Shown: positions 37,393 to 47,311 of the stretch, piece after piece
Position numbering within the stretch: position 1 is the first letter of the stretch
Layout: each line of letters starts with the position of its first letter
Source: Nocardioides sp. cx-173
GTDB lineage: Bacteria; Actinomycetota; Actinomycetes; Propionibacteriales; Nocardioidaceae
DNA length: 64,000 bases
Assembly: GCF_021117365.1 (NCBI RefSeq)
Contig: NZ_CP088262.1
Location: forward strand, 620,001-684,000
Reading direction: 5' to 3'
Position numbers and translations under genes: made by a program
Notes under the pieces: generated by a model
Told to the model about the DNA's origin: nothing
The model's input: the letters and a program-made list of their open reading frames with translations, nothing else
The model's database searches: none

Positions 37393-38307
37393 CTAGCTCG
37401 TGCAGAGGACGGTGCCCTCGCAGGTTGCACCGGAGCGCAGCCGGTCCAGCACCAGCCGCAGCGGCGCCCAGCGCTCGCGGCCTCGCCGGGTGACGGCGTA
37501 GGCCCGGAGCGTGACGCCGGGGTCGGTCAGGGGGAGCACCCGGACGCCCTGCCGGCACTGCCACTCCAGCGGGAGCAGACCGACGCCGAGGCCGGCGACG
37601 ATCAGGTCCTCGACGAGCTCCAGGCTGTCGATCTCGTGGGCGATGCGCGGGGTGAAGCCGGCCATGGACGCGAGGGTGCGCACGGCGTGCTCGTCGGCGG
37701 TGTTGCGCGAGTTGACGATCCACGGCCGCTCGGCGAACGCGGCGAACACCGCGGCCGAGTCGCCGTGCGGCGTGGGCTCGTCGGCGGACACGCCGAGGCC
37801 CCAGGCGACGTCCCACAGGTGGAGGGCGTCGAGGTCGTTGCGCAGCGCCGCCGGCGCCAGGCTGTAGTCGTAGGTCAGCGCCAGGTCGATGTCGTCGCTG
37901 GCGAGCAGCTCGAAGGCCTCCAGCGGCTCGTACTCGCTGACCAGCACCCGCACCCCCGGGTGCGACGTGGCGAGGTCGCCGATGATCGGCAGCAGCGAGC
38001 GGCGTACGGCGGTCGCGAAGCCGGCGATCCGCAGGGTCCCGGCCGGCTCCGCGTCCGGGTCCAGGTCGCGCCGGGCGGCGTCGACGGCGGCGAGGATGGA
38101 GACCGCGTGGTCGGCGAGGCGGCGCCCCGCGGGCGTGAGCCGGACCCGCCGCCCGTCGGGCTCGACGAGCGGGGTCTGCACCTCGCGGGCCAGGGCCGCG
38201 ATCTGCTGGGAGACCGTCGAGGTGGTGTGGCCGAGCTCGTCGGCGACCTCGCGCATCGAGCCCAGCCGGGAGAGCTCGACGAGCAGCCGGAGCCGACGGA
38301 CGTCCAT
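37393..38307 (-). CDS. LysR-family transcriptional regulator
   Basis: 304 aa from ATG 38307 (GTG 38322 adds 5 residues). The N-terminal winged HTH is [36 protein letters not shown], followed by the LysR effector domain ([23 protein letters not shown]). It faces away from the EamA transporter gene, the classic LysR arrangement, so it probably controls that gene in response to an exported metabolite. A TACCGT at 38332-38337 suggests a promoter for the longer form. Confidence 0.92.
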   Translation of the reverse strand: MDVRRLRLLVELSRLGSMREVADELGHTTSTVSQQIAALAREVQTPLVEPDGRRVRLTPAGRRLADHAVSILAAVDAARRDLDPDAEPAGTLRIAGFATAVRRSLLPIIGDLATSHPGVRVLVSEYEPLEAFELLASDDIDLALTYDYSLAPAALRNDLDALHLWDVAWGLGVSADEPTPHGDSAAVFAAFAERPWIVNSRNTADEHAVRTLASMAGFTPRIAHEIDSLELVEDLIVAGLGVGLLPLEWQCRQGVRVLPLTDPGVTLRAYAVTRRGRERWAPLRLVLDRLRSGATCEGTVLCTS

Positions 38308-38389
38308 GCGCCGATTGTCCACAGATCGTGAACGGTATGTCCAGTTAAATCACGTGGACGCGAACGGTGGGGGAGCGAACACTGGACCC

Positions 38390-39253
38390 ATGAGCTCGCG
38401 CACCGGTGCCTCGATGGCCGTCGTCTCGATGCTGTGCGTCCAGCTGGGCCTGGCCGTGTCGGTCGGCCTCATCGACGACCTGGGCCCCGAGGGCGCCGCC
38501 TGGCTGCGCCTGGCGTGGGCCGGGGTGATCATGCTCGCGGTGGTGCGCCCCCGGCGCTCGGACTTCCCGGCCGGCTCGCTGCCGGCCTGCGTGCTGCTCG
38601 GCGTCGTCACCGCGGGCGTGACGATGCTGTTCATGGCGGCGGTGGACCGGCTGCCGCTGGGCACGGCCAGCGCGCTGGAGTTCCTCGGCCCCCTGGGCGT
38701 CGCGGTCGCACGCGGGCACGGCGGCCGGCGGATCTGGCCGGCCCTCGCGGCGGTCGGCGTCCTGCTGCTCACCCAGCCGTGGAGCGGCGAGGCCGACCTC
38801 GTGGGGGTCGCGTTCGCGCTGGGTGCGGCGGTCTGCTGGGCGGCGTACATCCTGCTGACGCAGCGCGTCGGCGACGCGGTCACCGGCCTCAAGGGGCTGG
38901 CGATCTCGATGCCCGTCGCGGCCCTGGTCGCGACCGCCGTCGCCGGGCCCTCGACGTTCGGCCGGCTCACCCCCGAGCTGCTGCTGGTGGGCGTCGGGCT
39001 GGCGGTGCTGCTGCCGGTGGTGCCGTTCGCGCTGGAGCTGCTGGCGCTGCGGCGGCTGACCACCTCGGCGTTCGGCACCCTGATGAGCCTGGAGCCGGCG
39101 TTCGCCCTGCTCATCGGCTTCCTCGCGCTCAGCCAGGCGCCAGGGTGGCTGGCCGTCGCGGGGGTCGGCTTCGTGGTCGCCGCCGGCATCGGGGCCGAGC
39201 GGACCGGCGCCCGGTCGCCCTCAGACGCCGGCGGCCTGCTCCAGGTGACCTAG
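38390..39253 (+). CDS. EamA/DMT-family transporter (RhtA-like)
   Basis: 287 aa with about ten hydrophobic helices and two EamA halves. Stretches such as [20 protein letters not shown] and [19 protein letters not shown] match the RhtA/threonine-homoserine exporter group. The substrate is probably an amino acid or a related metabolite. Divergent from the LysR gene; a GTG at 38354 could extend the start. Its 3' end overlaps the acyltransferase gene by 33 bp. Confidence 0.88.
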   Translation: MSSRTGASMAVVSMLCVQLGLAVSVGLIDDLGPEGAAWLRLAWAGVIMLAVVRPRRSDFPAGSLPACVLLGVVTAGVTMLFMAAVDRLPLGTASALEFLGPLGVAVARGHGGRRIWPALAAVGVLLLTQPWSGEADLVGVAFALGAAVCWAAYILLTQRVGDAVTGLKGLAISMPVAALVATAVAGPSTFGRLTPELLLVGVGLAVLLPVVPFALELLALRRLTTSAFGTLMSLEPAFALLIGFLALSQAPGWLAVAGVGFVVAAGIGAERTGARSPSDAGGLLQVT

Positions 39254-40618
39254 CTCGTCGTCGAGGTGGGTGAGCAGCCGCTGCAGGTGCGGGACCGTGC
39301 GGCGGCAGCCGGTGAGCCCGAACGCCATGTTGCCGTCGTAGGACGTGCAGGTGATGTTGAGCGCCATGCCGTTGATCGGGATCGACAGCGGGTAGGTGCC
39401 GACCAGCTGCGCGCCGTTCCAGTAGTGGGTGGAGCGCGGGCCGGGGACGTTGCTGATGATGAGGTTGTAGGGCGGACGCACGATGCCCTGCATGCGCAGC
39501 ATCGGCGCGAGGATCGCCGGGGCCTGGCCGAGCGCGCTCATCGCCAGGATCTGCATCGGCGTCATCGACGAGAGCGCCTCCTTGCCGTCCTTCATGGAGC
39601 GGTGGATGGTCGCCAGCCGCCGGGCCGGGTCGGGCAGGTCGGTGGCCAGCTGCACCATCACCGCACCGACCGCGTTGCCGCCCTCGGCCGAGGCGATCTG
39701 CGACTGCTTGGCGTTGAGGCCGACCGGGACCATCGAGACCAGCGTCTGGTCCGGCAGCGCGTCGAGCTCGAGCAGGTAGGCGCGCATGGCGCCGCTGCAC
39801 ATCGCCAGCACCACGTCGTTGACCGTGGTCCCGGTGGCCTTGCCGATGCCGCGGAGCCGCTCGATCGGCCAGTCCTGCGCGGCGAAGCGCCTCGAGCCGG
39901 TGATCTGCTGGTTGATGATCGTGCGCGGCGCGTAGAGCGAGAGCGCGGAGGTCTCGTTGCGCAGGCCCTTGCTGAGCGTCTTCACCAGCGCGCCCGGCAT
40001 GCCGGCGGCCTCGGCGGTGATCCCGAGCGCCGTACGCAGCGCCTGGACGGGCAGCTCGGAGAGCTCGGCGGCCTCGCGCTCGCGACTGGGGCGAGAGGTC
40101 GGCGGCGCGGCCCAGGGCGCGGGCATCCCGCGCTTGTCGGGGTCGGTCGACAGGACGCTGGCGAGGAGCCGCATCGCGGAGACGCCGTCGATGAGCGCGT
40201 GGTGGGTCTTGGTGTACATCGCGACCCGGCCGTCGCGCAGCCCCTCGATGACGTGGGCTTCCCACAGGGGACGCTCGCGCGCCAGTCGAGTGCCGTGGAG
40301 CCGGCCGCACAGCTCGAGCAGCTCGCGGATCCGTCCGGGCTTGGGCAGGGCGCTGTGGCGCACGTGGTGCTCGATGTCGAACTGCTCGTCGGGCTGCCAG
40401 ACCCACTGCCCGCCCGTGCGCACCGACCGGTGGGGTCGCTTGAGGAACAGCGGCGCCACCTCGTCGATGTCGCTCATCTGCTCGTACATCTCGCGGACGT
40501 AGCCCCGACCGGCTCCCTCCGGCTTCTGGAACAGCTGGAGTCCGCCGACGTGCATCGGCATGCTCCGGTTCTCGGCGAAGAGGAAGCCGGTGGCGGTGGG
40601 ATCGATCGGAGTGACCAC
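39221..40618 (-). CDS. WS/DGAT-type wax ester synthase/diacylglycerol acyltransferase
   Basis: 465 aa. The acyltransferase HHALIDG motif ([19 protein letters not shown], HHxxxDG) lies near residue 135. Later the family-specific NVPGPR and [20 protein letters not shown] stretches occur. These enzymes esterify diacylglycerol or long-chain alcohols with acyl-CoA to make storage lipids in actinobacteria. GTG start with GAAAGG upstream. No lipid-metabolism operon is adjacent. Confidence 0.92.
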   Translation of the reverse strand: MVTPIDPTATGFLFAENRSMPMHVGGLQLFQKPEGAGRGYVREMYEQMSDIDEVAPLFLKRPHRSVRTGGQWVWQPDEQFDIEHHVRHSALPKPGRIRELLELCGRLHGTRLARERPLWEAHVIEGLRDGRVAMYTKTHHALIDGVSAMRLLASVLSTDPDKRGMPAPWAAPPTSRPSREREAAELSELPVQALRTALGITAEAAGMPGALVKTLSKGLRNETSALSLYAPRTIINQQITGSRRFAAQDWPIERLRGIGKATGTTVNDVVLAMCSGAMRAYLLELDALPDQTLVSMVPVGLNAKQSQIASAEGGNAVGAVMVQLATDLPDPARRLATIHRSMKDGKEALSSMTPMQILAMSALGQAPAILAPMLRMQGIVRPPYNLIISNVPGPRSTHYWNGAQLVGTYPLSIPINGMALNITCTSYDGNMAFGLTGCRRTVPHLQRLLTHLDDELGHLEQAAGV

Positions 40619-40786
40619 GGTGCGCCTTTCGTAGGGACGCATCCTCGCCCGCGGTGACCACCGCCACAAGCACCGAGGCTCCCCGGCGGGCGGTTCTCGG
40701 GCCAGGTGTCGCCCACAGGGGGGTGTCGCGTCGGCCGTCGTCCCCAGGGAGGACGGCGCTGGCCTCGGCCTGTCCCTCGCCGCTCC

Positions 40787-40792
40787 TAGCGT
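40787..40792 (+). promoter_or_regulatory. -10 box TAGCGT
   Basis: TAGCGT is 7 nt before the ATG at 40800; no ribosome site, so leaderless. Confidence 0.5.
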
Positions 40793-40799
40793 CGCCGCC

Positions 40800-41120
40800 A
40801 TGAAGATCCTTCTCTCCGTCCTGACCACGATCCTGCTGACCCTCGGCGTCGCCGGCCTGGCGCGCGCCGACCACGGCTCGCCCGTCGACCGCGTCCCCGA
40901 GCCGCCCGTCATCGTCGAGGTGGAGGGTGACGCCGCCAACGGCTTCGGCATCCACTACTCCGACGGCTCCGAGCTCTCCCCGCCCACCGACTCGGAGGCC
41001 TTCGCCGAGTGCGGCGAGTACGACCGCCGCGTGGCACGCGTCCGCTGTCGCACCGAGGTCCGGGTCTGGTACCGCGATCTCGGGGACCTCAAGCGAGCGC
41101 TGGAGCACGCGCGGTCGTGA
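40800..41120 (+). CDS. Small secreted protein, unknown function
   Basis: 106 aa. Signal peptide ending at ARADHG, then a short acidic domain with two Cys (FAECGEYDRR, RVRCRTEV) that may pair. No known domain. Leaderless start as described for 40787-40792. The next gene (FUSC-like) follows after 12 bp on the same strand, so the three genes to dinB could be one transcript. Confidence 0.65.
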   Translation: MKILLSVLTTILLTLGVAGLARADHGSPVDRVPEPPVIVEVEGDAANGFGIHYSDGSELSPPTDSEAFAECGEYDRRVARVRCRTEVRVWYRDLGDLKRALEHARS

Positions 41121-41132
41121 CACGATCGGGGC

Positions 41133-42242
41133 ATGGAGGCCGGACGACTGGACCGGATGCGGGCGTGGGGGCGCACGTCGCTCGGGGCCCGCCTCCTGCG
41201 GCTGAGGGCCAAGCGGTGGCAGATCGCCCAGTGCGCACTCGCGGCCGGGGCCGCGTGGTTCCTGGCCGCCGACGTGCTGGGCCACGACACGCCGTTCTTC
41301 GCGCCGATCGCCGCGGTGGTCAGCCTCGGCACGTCCTACGGCCAGCGGCTGCGGCGCGTCGTCGAGGTCACCCTCGGGGTGGCGATCGGCGTCTTCATCG
41401 CCGACCTGCTGGTCATCCAGATCGGCTCGGGGGCGTGGCAGCTGGTGCTGATCGTGGGCCTGGCCATGACGACGGCGTTCCTCCTCGACGGCGGGCAGCT
41501 GTTCGTCACCCAGGCGGCCGTGCAGTCGATCGTCGTCAGCACCCTGCTGCCGGATCCGAGCGCGGCGCTGACCCGCTGGACGGACGCGCTGGTCGGCGGC
41601 GCGGTCGCCCTGGTGGCGGCCACGGTCGTCCCGGCCGCGCCGCTGCGGCGGCCCCGCGAGCAGGCGGCGCTGGTCATGGACAAGATCGCCGAGCTGCTGC
41701 GCGCGGCCAGCGAGGTGATGGTGACCGGGGAGGCCGAGCGCGGCCTGGCGCTGCTCGCCGACGCCCGCGCCACCGACCACCTGATCCGCGAGCTCCAGTC
41801 GGCCGCCGACGAGGGGATGTCCGTCGTGGCCTCCTCGCCGTTCCGCGTGCGCCACCGCGACAACCTCAGGCGGGTGAGCGACCTGGTCGACCCCCTCGAC
41901 CGGACCCTGCGCTCCACCCGGGTGCTGGTACGGCAGACGGCGATCACCGCCTACCGGCACGGGGCGGTCCCCGGCTCCTACGCGCGGCTGGCGCTCGAGC
42001 TGGCCGACGCCGCCGACGCGGTGGCCGCCGAGCTCGCCGCCGACCGGATGGCGCTCGCGGCCCGGCCGCAGGTGCTCGCCGTCGGTGAGCGCACCGGCCA
42101 GGTCGAGCGCTCCGAGGTGTTGGCCGCCGAGGTGATCCTCGCCCAGCTCCGCTCGATCGTCGTCGACCTGCTGCTCCTGACGGGCATGGACGAGACCGAG
42201 TCCACCGACGCCCTGCCCCCGCCCCCCACGACGACGCCATGA
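41133..42242 (+). CDS. FUSC-family/aromatic acid exporter-like protein (ArAE_1 type)
   Basis: 369 aa. The N-terminal half carries about five hydrophobic helices (CALAAGAAWFLAADVLG, VTLGVAIGVFIADLLVI, LVLIVGLAMTTAFLL, DALVGGAVALVAATVV). The C-terminal half is a soluble Ala/Leu/Asp-rich helical domain. The order matches short actinobacterial FUSC/ArAE_1 proteins, putative efflux pumps. It overlaps dinB by ATGA (42239-42242), so translation is coupled. Confidence 0.8.
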   Translation: MEAGRLDRMRAWGRTSLGARLLRLRAKRWQIAQCALAAGAAWFLAADVLGHDTPFFAPIAAVVSLGTSYGQRLRRVVEVTLGVAIGVFIADLLVIQIGSGAWQLVLIVGLAMTTAFLLDGGQLFVTQAAVQSIVVSTLLPDPSAALTRWTDALVGGAVALVAATVVPAAPLRRPREQAALVMDKIAELLRAASEVMVTGEAERGLALLADARATDHLIRELQSAADEGMSVVASSPFRVRHRDNLRRVSDLVDPLDRTLRSTRVLVRQTAITAYRHGAVPGSYARLALELADAADAVAAELAADRMALAARPQVLAVGERTGQVERSEVLAAEVILAQLRSIVVDLLLLTGMDETESTDALPPPPTTTP

Positions 42243-43321
42243 CGACGTCGGGCGGTCCGCCGCAGGCCCGCTGGGTGCTGCACGTCGACCTGGACCAGTT
42301 CATCGCCGCGGTGGAGGTGCTGCGGCGACCCGAGCTGGCGGGCCTGCCGCTGATCGTCGGGGGTCGCGGCGACCCGACCGAGCGGGCGGTGGTGTCCACG
42401 GCCTCCTACGAGGCGCGCGAGTACGGCGTGGGGTCCGGCATGCCGCTGCGGCTGGCGGCGCGCAAGTGCCCCGAGGCGGTGATCCTGCCGGTCGACGCGC
42501 CGGCGTACGAGGCGGCCTCGGCGGTAGTGATGGCGACGCTGCGCGCGCAGGAGTGGGACGGCGCGCCGGTCGACGTGGAGGTGCTCGGCTGGGACGAGGC
42601 GTTCCTGGCCGCGCGGGAGCCGCGCGAGGATCCGGTCGCCTTCGCCGAGCAGCTCCGCGCCGCGGTGCTCGCGGCGACGCGGCTGCACTGCTCGGTCGGC
42701 ATCGGCAACAACAAGCTGCAGGCCAAGATCGCCACCGACTTCGGCAAGCCGCGCGGGGTCTACCGCATCACCGACGAGACCTGGTTCGAGGAGATGGGCG
42801 ACCGGCCGACCCGGGCGCTGTGGGGGATCGGGGCCAAGACCGCCAAGCGGCTGGCGGCGCTGGGGATCGACACGGTGCGCCAGCTGGCCGAGTCCGACGT
42901 CCGCGTCCTGGCCGCCGAGATCGGGCCGACGATGGGGCCGTGGTTCCACCGGCTCGGCCGCGGCGTCGACACCAGCCAGGTGGACCCGGAGCCCTACGTG
43001 CCGCGGGCGCACGGTCGTGAGGAGACCTTCCAGGCGGACCTGGAGGACTGGGCCGAGGTCGAGGAGGCGGCCCGGCGGCTGGCGCGCCGTGCGGTGGCCG
43101 ACATCGACGCCGAGGGCCGCCCCGCGGCCCGGGTCGGGATCAAGGTGCGGTTCAAGCCGTTCCTCACCGTCACCCGCAGCCTGACCCTGCCGGAGCCGAG
43201 CAACGACCCGGAGGTCCTCGGCGCGGCCGCGGTCGAGCTGCTCGGCCGGGTCGACCGGGACCGTCCGGTGCGGCTGCTCGGGGTCCGCCTGGAGATGACC
43301 GAGCCGGCAGGCGGCTACTAG
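42239..43321 (+). CDS. dinB: Y-family DNA polymerase IV (DinB)
   Basis: 360 aa, matching DinB2-type length. The palm begins VLHVDLDQFIAAVEV, with catalytic Asp; the second acidic pair is in VLGWDEAFL, where the usual SIDEAYLD is changed but D and E are kept. The helix-hairpin-helix follows (ALWGIGAKTAKRLAALGI) and the little finger carries VGIKVRFKPFLTVTRSLTL. It performs translesion synthesis. It is coupled to an exporter gene by ATGA, and its last bases overlap the gamma-glutamyltransferase gene. Confidence 0.93.
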   Translation: MTTSGGPPQARWVLHVDLDQFIAAVEVLRRPELAGLPLIVGGRGDPTERAVVSTASYEAREYGVGSGMPLRLAARKCPEAVILPVDAPAYEAASAVVMATLRAQEWDGAPVDVEVLGWDEAFLAAREPREDPVAFAEQLRAAVLAATRLHCSVGIGNNKLQAKIATDFGKPRGVYRITDETWFEEMGDRPTRALWGIGAKTAKRLAALGIDTVRQLAESDVRVLAAEIGPTMGPWFHRLGRGVDTSQVDPEPYVPRAHGREETFQADLEDWAEVEEAARRLARRAVADIDAEGRPAARVGIKVRFKPFLTVTRSLTLPEPSNDPEVLGAAAVELLGRVDRDRPVRLLGVRLEMTEPAGGY

Positions 43322-44796
43322 CCGGGCCCCGCCACCAGCCGGACCGCGCCCTCGCGGCGGGGGTCGGCGGCCGCGTCGAGCCGACCATCGGGGCCGACGA
43401 GGGCGGCGCCGACGCCGCCGAAGTACATGGTGGGCTCGCCCTCCTGCTTGAGCTGCTCATGGGGGCGGCCGGCGCGGTGCAGGTGCAGCCGGGGGTGGTC
43501 GATGGCGTCGCGCAGCGACAGCCCGCCGCTCACGAACAGCGCCAGCACCTGGGTGACGGCGGTGGTGATCCGGTCCGCGCCCGGCGAGCCGATCGCCAGC
43601 ACCGACCCGTCGTCGTGCCGGCCGACCGTCGGCGCCATGTTGGACAGCAACCGGGTGCCGGGGGCCGAGCCGTGGAGGCCGCGCGGGTTGAGCTCCTGCT
43701 CCCCGAGGCAGTTGTTGAGCCAGATCCCCGTGCCCTCCGCGAGGAGCCCGGAGCCGTAGCCCGACGACACGGTCACCGAGCAGGCCAGCCCGTCGCTGTC
43801 GGCGGCGGACACGTGCGCCGTCGACCCGGACTCCAGGACGGCGAGGTGGTCGCGGTCGACAAGCGCCAGGAACGCCGCCGCGGCGGCCGCGACGTCGTCG
43901 GTGTGGTCCAGGACGTCGAGGCGGTGCCCGAGCACCGCGCGCTGGACTCGGACGAGGTGGTCGAGGTCGTCGGGCGTCCACGGACCGTGGGGGCGGTCCT
44001 CGAGCAGCCGCAGCATGGCGGCCACACAGACCCCGCCGACCGAGGGCGGCGGCGTCGTGGCCAGGGTCCAGCGCCCGATGCGGGTGGCCAGCGATGGCCG
44101 TACGACGGGCGCGTACGCCGCCAGGTCGTCGGCGTGCAGGAGGCCGCCGCGGGCGAGCACGTCGCCCGCGATCCGGCGGGCGAGGTCCCCGGTGTGGAGG
44201 GCCGCCGGCCCCTCGTCGGCCAGCTGATGCAGGGTCGTGACCAGGTCCGGGAGCACGACGGGTCCGCGGGTCAGCTCTCCGTCGCGGTCGTGCAGCGCGG
44301 CCCGGCTGCCCTCGTCCCAGCCGTAGATGTCGAGGTGGACGTGGTCGAGGTAGTAGCGCGACGCCCGGCTGAGCCGGAAGCCGCCGCGCGCGACCTCGAT
44401 CGCCGGAGCGACCAGGTCGCGCCAGGGCAGCCTGCCGTCGCGGGCGTGCACCTCGCCGAACGCCGCGACCGAGCCGTGCACCGCGACCGAGCCCGGCCCG
44501 ATCGTGGTCGTGACCCCGTCGCCGTACTCGGTGACGACGTCCCAGGTGCCGCCGCCCGGCGGGCGGCTGCCGCGGCCGGGCATGTCCATCCAGCCGTCGA
44601 CGGTGTACGGCGTCGCGTCCGGTGGCTGCACGGTGACGAAGCCGCCGGAGCTGAGGGAGACCAGGCCGACCTCGTTGACCATCGTCACCAACGTGGCGGC
44701 CAGCGCCGCGTCCACGGCGTTGCCGCCGGCCAGGGCGACCCGCTCGCCCGCGGCGGCCGCCGCCTCGTTGGGCGCCGCCAGGGCGACCTGGGCCAC
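43318..44796 (-). CDS. ggt: Gamma-glutamyltransferase-family Ntn hydrolase
   Basis: 492 aa from GTG at 44796. The conserved N-terminal GGNAVDAALAATLVTMVNE occurs early. The processing/nucleophile site is STAHVSAADSDGLACS, with the Thr of the THxS-type motif, and NMAPTVGRHDDGS and SPGADRITTAVTQVL complete the core. No signal peptide is seen, unlike most bacterial GGTs. It follows the YbdK-type ligase gene by 2 bp on the same strand, suggesting an operon of gamma-glutamyl metabolism. The substrate in an organism expected to use mycothiol is unclear. Confidence 0.85.
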   Translation of the reverse strand: MAQVALAAPNEAAAAAGERVALAGGNAVDAALAATLVTMVNEVGLVSLSSGGFVTVQPPDATPYTVDGWMDMPGRGSRPPGGGTWDVVTEYGDGVTTTIGPGSVAVHGSVAAFGEVHARDGRLPWRDLVAPAIEVARGGFRLSRASRYYLDHVHLDIYGWDEGSRAALHDRDGELTRGPVVLPDLVTTLHQLADEGPAALHTGDLARRIAGDVLARGGLLHADDLAAYAPVVRPSLATRIGRWTLATTPPPSVGGVCVAAMLRLLEDRPHGPWTPDDLDHLVRVQRAVLGHRLDVLDHTDDVAAAAAAFLALVDRDHLAVLESGSTAHVSAADSDGLACSVTVSSGYGSGLLAEGTGIWLNNCLGEQELNPRGLHGSAPGTRLLSNMAPTVGRHDDGSVLAIGSPGADRITTAVTQVLALFVSGGLSLRDAIDHPRLHLHRAGRPHEQLKQEGEPTMYFGGVGAALVGPDGRLDAAADPRREGAVRLVAGPG

Positions 44797-44798
44797 CC

Positions 44799-45926
44799 TC
44801 AGAGCCCGTCGCGGAGCTCGCGGACGACCGAGTCGACGACCGCCACGAGGTCGCCCCCGGTGCGCTCGGCGACCGCCCGCTGCCGCTGGTAGGACGCGCC
44901 GCGGCGCACGATGTCGAGCACCGAGCGCAGCTCGGCCTCGCAGCCGAGCCGGTCGGCGACCGGGGTCAGCCGCTCCACGAGGCCGACGAGGTCGTCGGTG
45001 ACCAGGCGCTCCCGGGACTCGGCGTCCAGGATGATGATCGCGTCCAGGCCGTAGCGGGCCGAGCGCCACTTGTTCTCCTGCACGTGCCACGGCGGCATGG
45101 TCGCCAGCGTCTCTCCCGCCGCCAGCCGCGTGTCGAGGTCGACCACCAGGCAGTGCACGAGAGCCGTCAGCGCGGCCAGCTCGTCGAAGGTGGAGACGCC
45201 GTCGCACACCCGGGTCTCGATCGTGCCCAGGTGCGGGGCGGGCCGCACGTCCCACCGCACCTCGGAGAGCACCTCGATCACCCCGGTGGTGAGCTGGTCG
45301 TCCACGAACCGCTCGTACTCGGCCCAGGTGTCGAACTGGAACGGCAGCCCCGCTGTGGGCAGCTGCTGGAACATCAGGGCCCGGTTGGAGGCGTAGCCGG
45401 TGTCGACCCCGGCCCAGATCGGGGAGGACGCCGAGAGGGCCTGGAGGTGCGGGTAGTAGTTCAGCAGCGCGGAGAGCACCGGCAGCACCCGGTCGCGCTC
45501 GGGCATCCCGACGTGGACGTGGACGCCCCAGATGAGCATCTGGCGTCCCCACCACTGGGTGCGGTTGATCAGCTCGGCGTAGCGGTGGCCCGGCGTCAGC
45601 TCCTGCGCGGTCCACGACGCGAAGGGGTGCGTGCCCGCGCCGTACAGGTCGAGCCCGAGCTCGTCGGCGGCCGGCACCACGGCGGCGAGCGTCTCGTGCA
45701 GCTCGGCCATGGCCTCGGGCACCGTGCGGCAGACGCCGGTCACGAGCTCGACGGTGTTGCGCAGCAGCTCCTGGTGCAGGCGGCTCGGATCCGGCATCCG
45801 GTGCCGGGCGCGGGCGAAGAGATGAGAGGCGTCGTTGCGCAGGTCGCGGGTCTTCCGATCGACCAGTGCCAGCTCCCACTCGACCCCCAGCGTGGGCTCG
45901 GCGGAGGCGTGGAAGTCGATGCGCAC
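44799..45926 (-). CDS. YbdK-type carboxylate-amine ligase (glutamate-cysteine ligase 2 family)
   Basis: 375 aa from GTG at 45926 (GTG at 45944 is an alternative). TLGVEWELALVDRKT matches the GCS2 start, and HQELLRNTVELVTGVC, WGVHVHVGMPERDR and GTIETRVCDG are core motifs. YbdK enzymes have weak glutamate-cysteine ligase activity, and some actinobacterial relatives (EgtA-like) make gamma-glutamylcysteine for ergothioneine. First gene of the unit with the GGT-like gene. Confidence 0.87.
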   Translation of the reverse strand: MRIDFHASAEPTLGVEWELALVDRKTRDLRNDASHLFARARHRMPDPSRLHQELLRNTVELVTGVCRTVPEAMAELHETLAAVVPAADELGLDLYGAGTHPFASWTAQELTPGHRYAELINRTQWWGRQMLIWGVHVHVGMPERDRVLPVLSALLNYYPHLQALSASSPIWAGVDTGYASNRALMFQQLPTAGLPFQFDTWAEYERFVDDQLTTGVIEVLSEVRWDVRPAPHLGTIETRVCDGVSTFDELAALTALVHCLVVDLDTRLAAGETLATMPPWHVQENKWRSARYGLDAIIILDAESRERLVTDDLVGLVERLTPVADRLGCEAELRSVLDIVRRGASYQRQRAVAERTGGDLVAVVDSVVRELRDGL

Positions 45927-45967
45927 CCGCCAAGCGAAGCACACTCGGTGCCTGCCAGCATGGCGGG

Positions 45968-47311
45968 ATGGCCGAGGGACGCGCGTTGAACCTGACGATG
46001 GACTTCTGTCTCCGGGTGGGGGAGCTGCTGCTCTCGTCGGGGGCCGGCGCCGCCGACGTCACCTCGACCATGCAGACGCTGGCGTGGCACTTCGGCCTGC
46101 GGCACCCCGAGATCGACGTCACGTTCACGTCCCTGTCGATGAGCTACCAGGTCTCCCCCGAGGAGTCTCCGCTCATGCAGGTGCGCCACGTCAAGCAGCG
46201 CGACATCGACTACGAGGACCTCACGCTCGTCGACCACCTGGTCCGCGACGTGATCGCCGACCACGTGGACCTGGCCGAGGCGCGCGCGACGCTGGCCCGG
46301 ATCGTGTCGTCGGGGCACGGCACCCCCCGGTGGGCGATCAGCCTGGGCTGGGGAGCCATGTGCTCGGGGGTCGGCATCCTGCTGCGCGGCGACGTCACGG
46401 TGGTGGCCATCGCCTTCGTGGCGGCGGTCTGCATCGATCGGCTGCAGCTGTGGATGGCCCGCCGCCGGCTGCCGTTCTTCTACCAGCAGGTCGCGGGCGG
46501 AGCCGTCGCCACGCTGCTCGCGGCGGCCGCCGCCGGGGTGGGCCTGGTGGAGAACCCGTCCCTGGTCATCACCGCCAACATCATCATGCTGCTCGCGGGG
46601 ATCGGGTTCATGGGCGCCCTCCAGGACGCACTCTCGGGCTTCTACATCACCGCCGGCGCGCGGCTCACCGAGGCGCTGCTGGCCACGGCCGGCATCATCG
46701 CCGGCGTCAGCGGTGGCCTCACCGTGGCCGACGTGGCCGGCGTGGAGCTGCGCCGCGTCGGGATGGCCGCCTCCACCTGGGAGACGCTCACCCCGGTCGC
46801 GCTCGGCGCCGCCCTGTGTGCGGCCGCGTTCGCGTTCTCGTCGTACGCGCCCCGTCGGATCATCCTGCCGATCGCGCTCATCGCCGGGCTCGCCATCTCG
46901 ATCTCGCAGTCGATCTCGATCCAGGGCTTCGGCCGCGCCTGGCCGACCGCCCTCGCGGCGTTCTTCGTCGGGGTGGTCAGCTACACCGTCTCCGGTCGCC
47001 TGCGGGTCCCGCCGCTGGTGGTGGTCGTCTCCGCGGTCGTGCCGATGCTGCCCGGACTGTCGATCTACCGCGGTCTGGCGCTGATGGCCGAGGGCGGGAC
47101 CGCCACCTCGCAGGGGCTCCTGGCGATGATCTCGGCCGCCTCCATCGCCACCGCGCTCTCGGCCGGCGTGATCCTGGGCGAGTACGTGGCGCAGCCCCTG
47201 AGGCGCGAGGCGAGCCGGCTGGAGAGCCGTCTGGCCGGACCCCGGCTGGTCGGTCCGCTGCGCTACCCCGGTAGGCGCCGTCGCCGTCGGAGCCGGACGT
47301 TCGCGTCCTAG
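45968..47311 (+). CDS. ThrE-family threonine/serine exporter
   Basis: 447 aa. The N-terminal soluble ThrE part has LSSGAGAADVTSTMQTLA and TFTSLSMSYQV; it is followed by about ten TM segments. Both ThrE halves (DUF1212-like and the C-terminal ThrE_2-like) are fused, as in Corynebacterium ThrE. The C-terminus is very basic ([13 protein letters not shown]). It is divergent from the gamma-glutamyl ligase gene by 41 bp. The substrate prediction of Thr/Ser is from the family only. Confidence 0.88.
   Translation: MAEGRALNLTMDFCLRVGELLLSSGAGAADVTSTMQTLAWHFGLRHPEIDVTFTSLSMSYQVSPEESPLMQVRHVKQRDIDYEDLTLVDHLVRDVIADHVDLAEARATLARIVSSGHGTPRWAISLGWGAMCSGVGILLRGDVTVVAIAFVAAVCIDRLQLWMARRRLPFFYQQVAGGAVATLLAAAAAGVGLVENPSLVITANIIMLLAGIGFMGALQDALSGFYITAGARLTEALLATAGIIAGVSGGLTVADVAGVELRRVGMAASTWETLTPVALGAALCAAAFAFSSYAPRRIILPIALIAGLAISISQSISIQGFGRAWPTALAAFFVGVVSYTVSGRLRVPPLVVVVSAVVPMLPGLSIYRGLALMAEGGTATSQGLLAMISAASIATALSAGVILGEYVAQPLRREASRLESRLAGPRLVGPLRYPGRRRRRRSRTFAS

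Noticed and set aside
38281..38390. LysR operator (T-N11-A) between the LysR and EamA genes
   Set aside because: Several loose T-N11-A patterns occur but no clear dyad, so a specific site cannot be supported.
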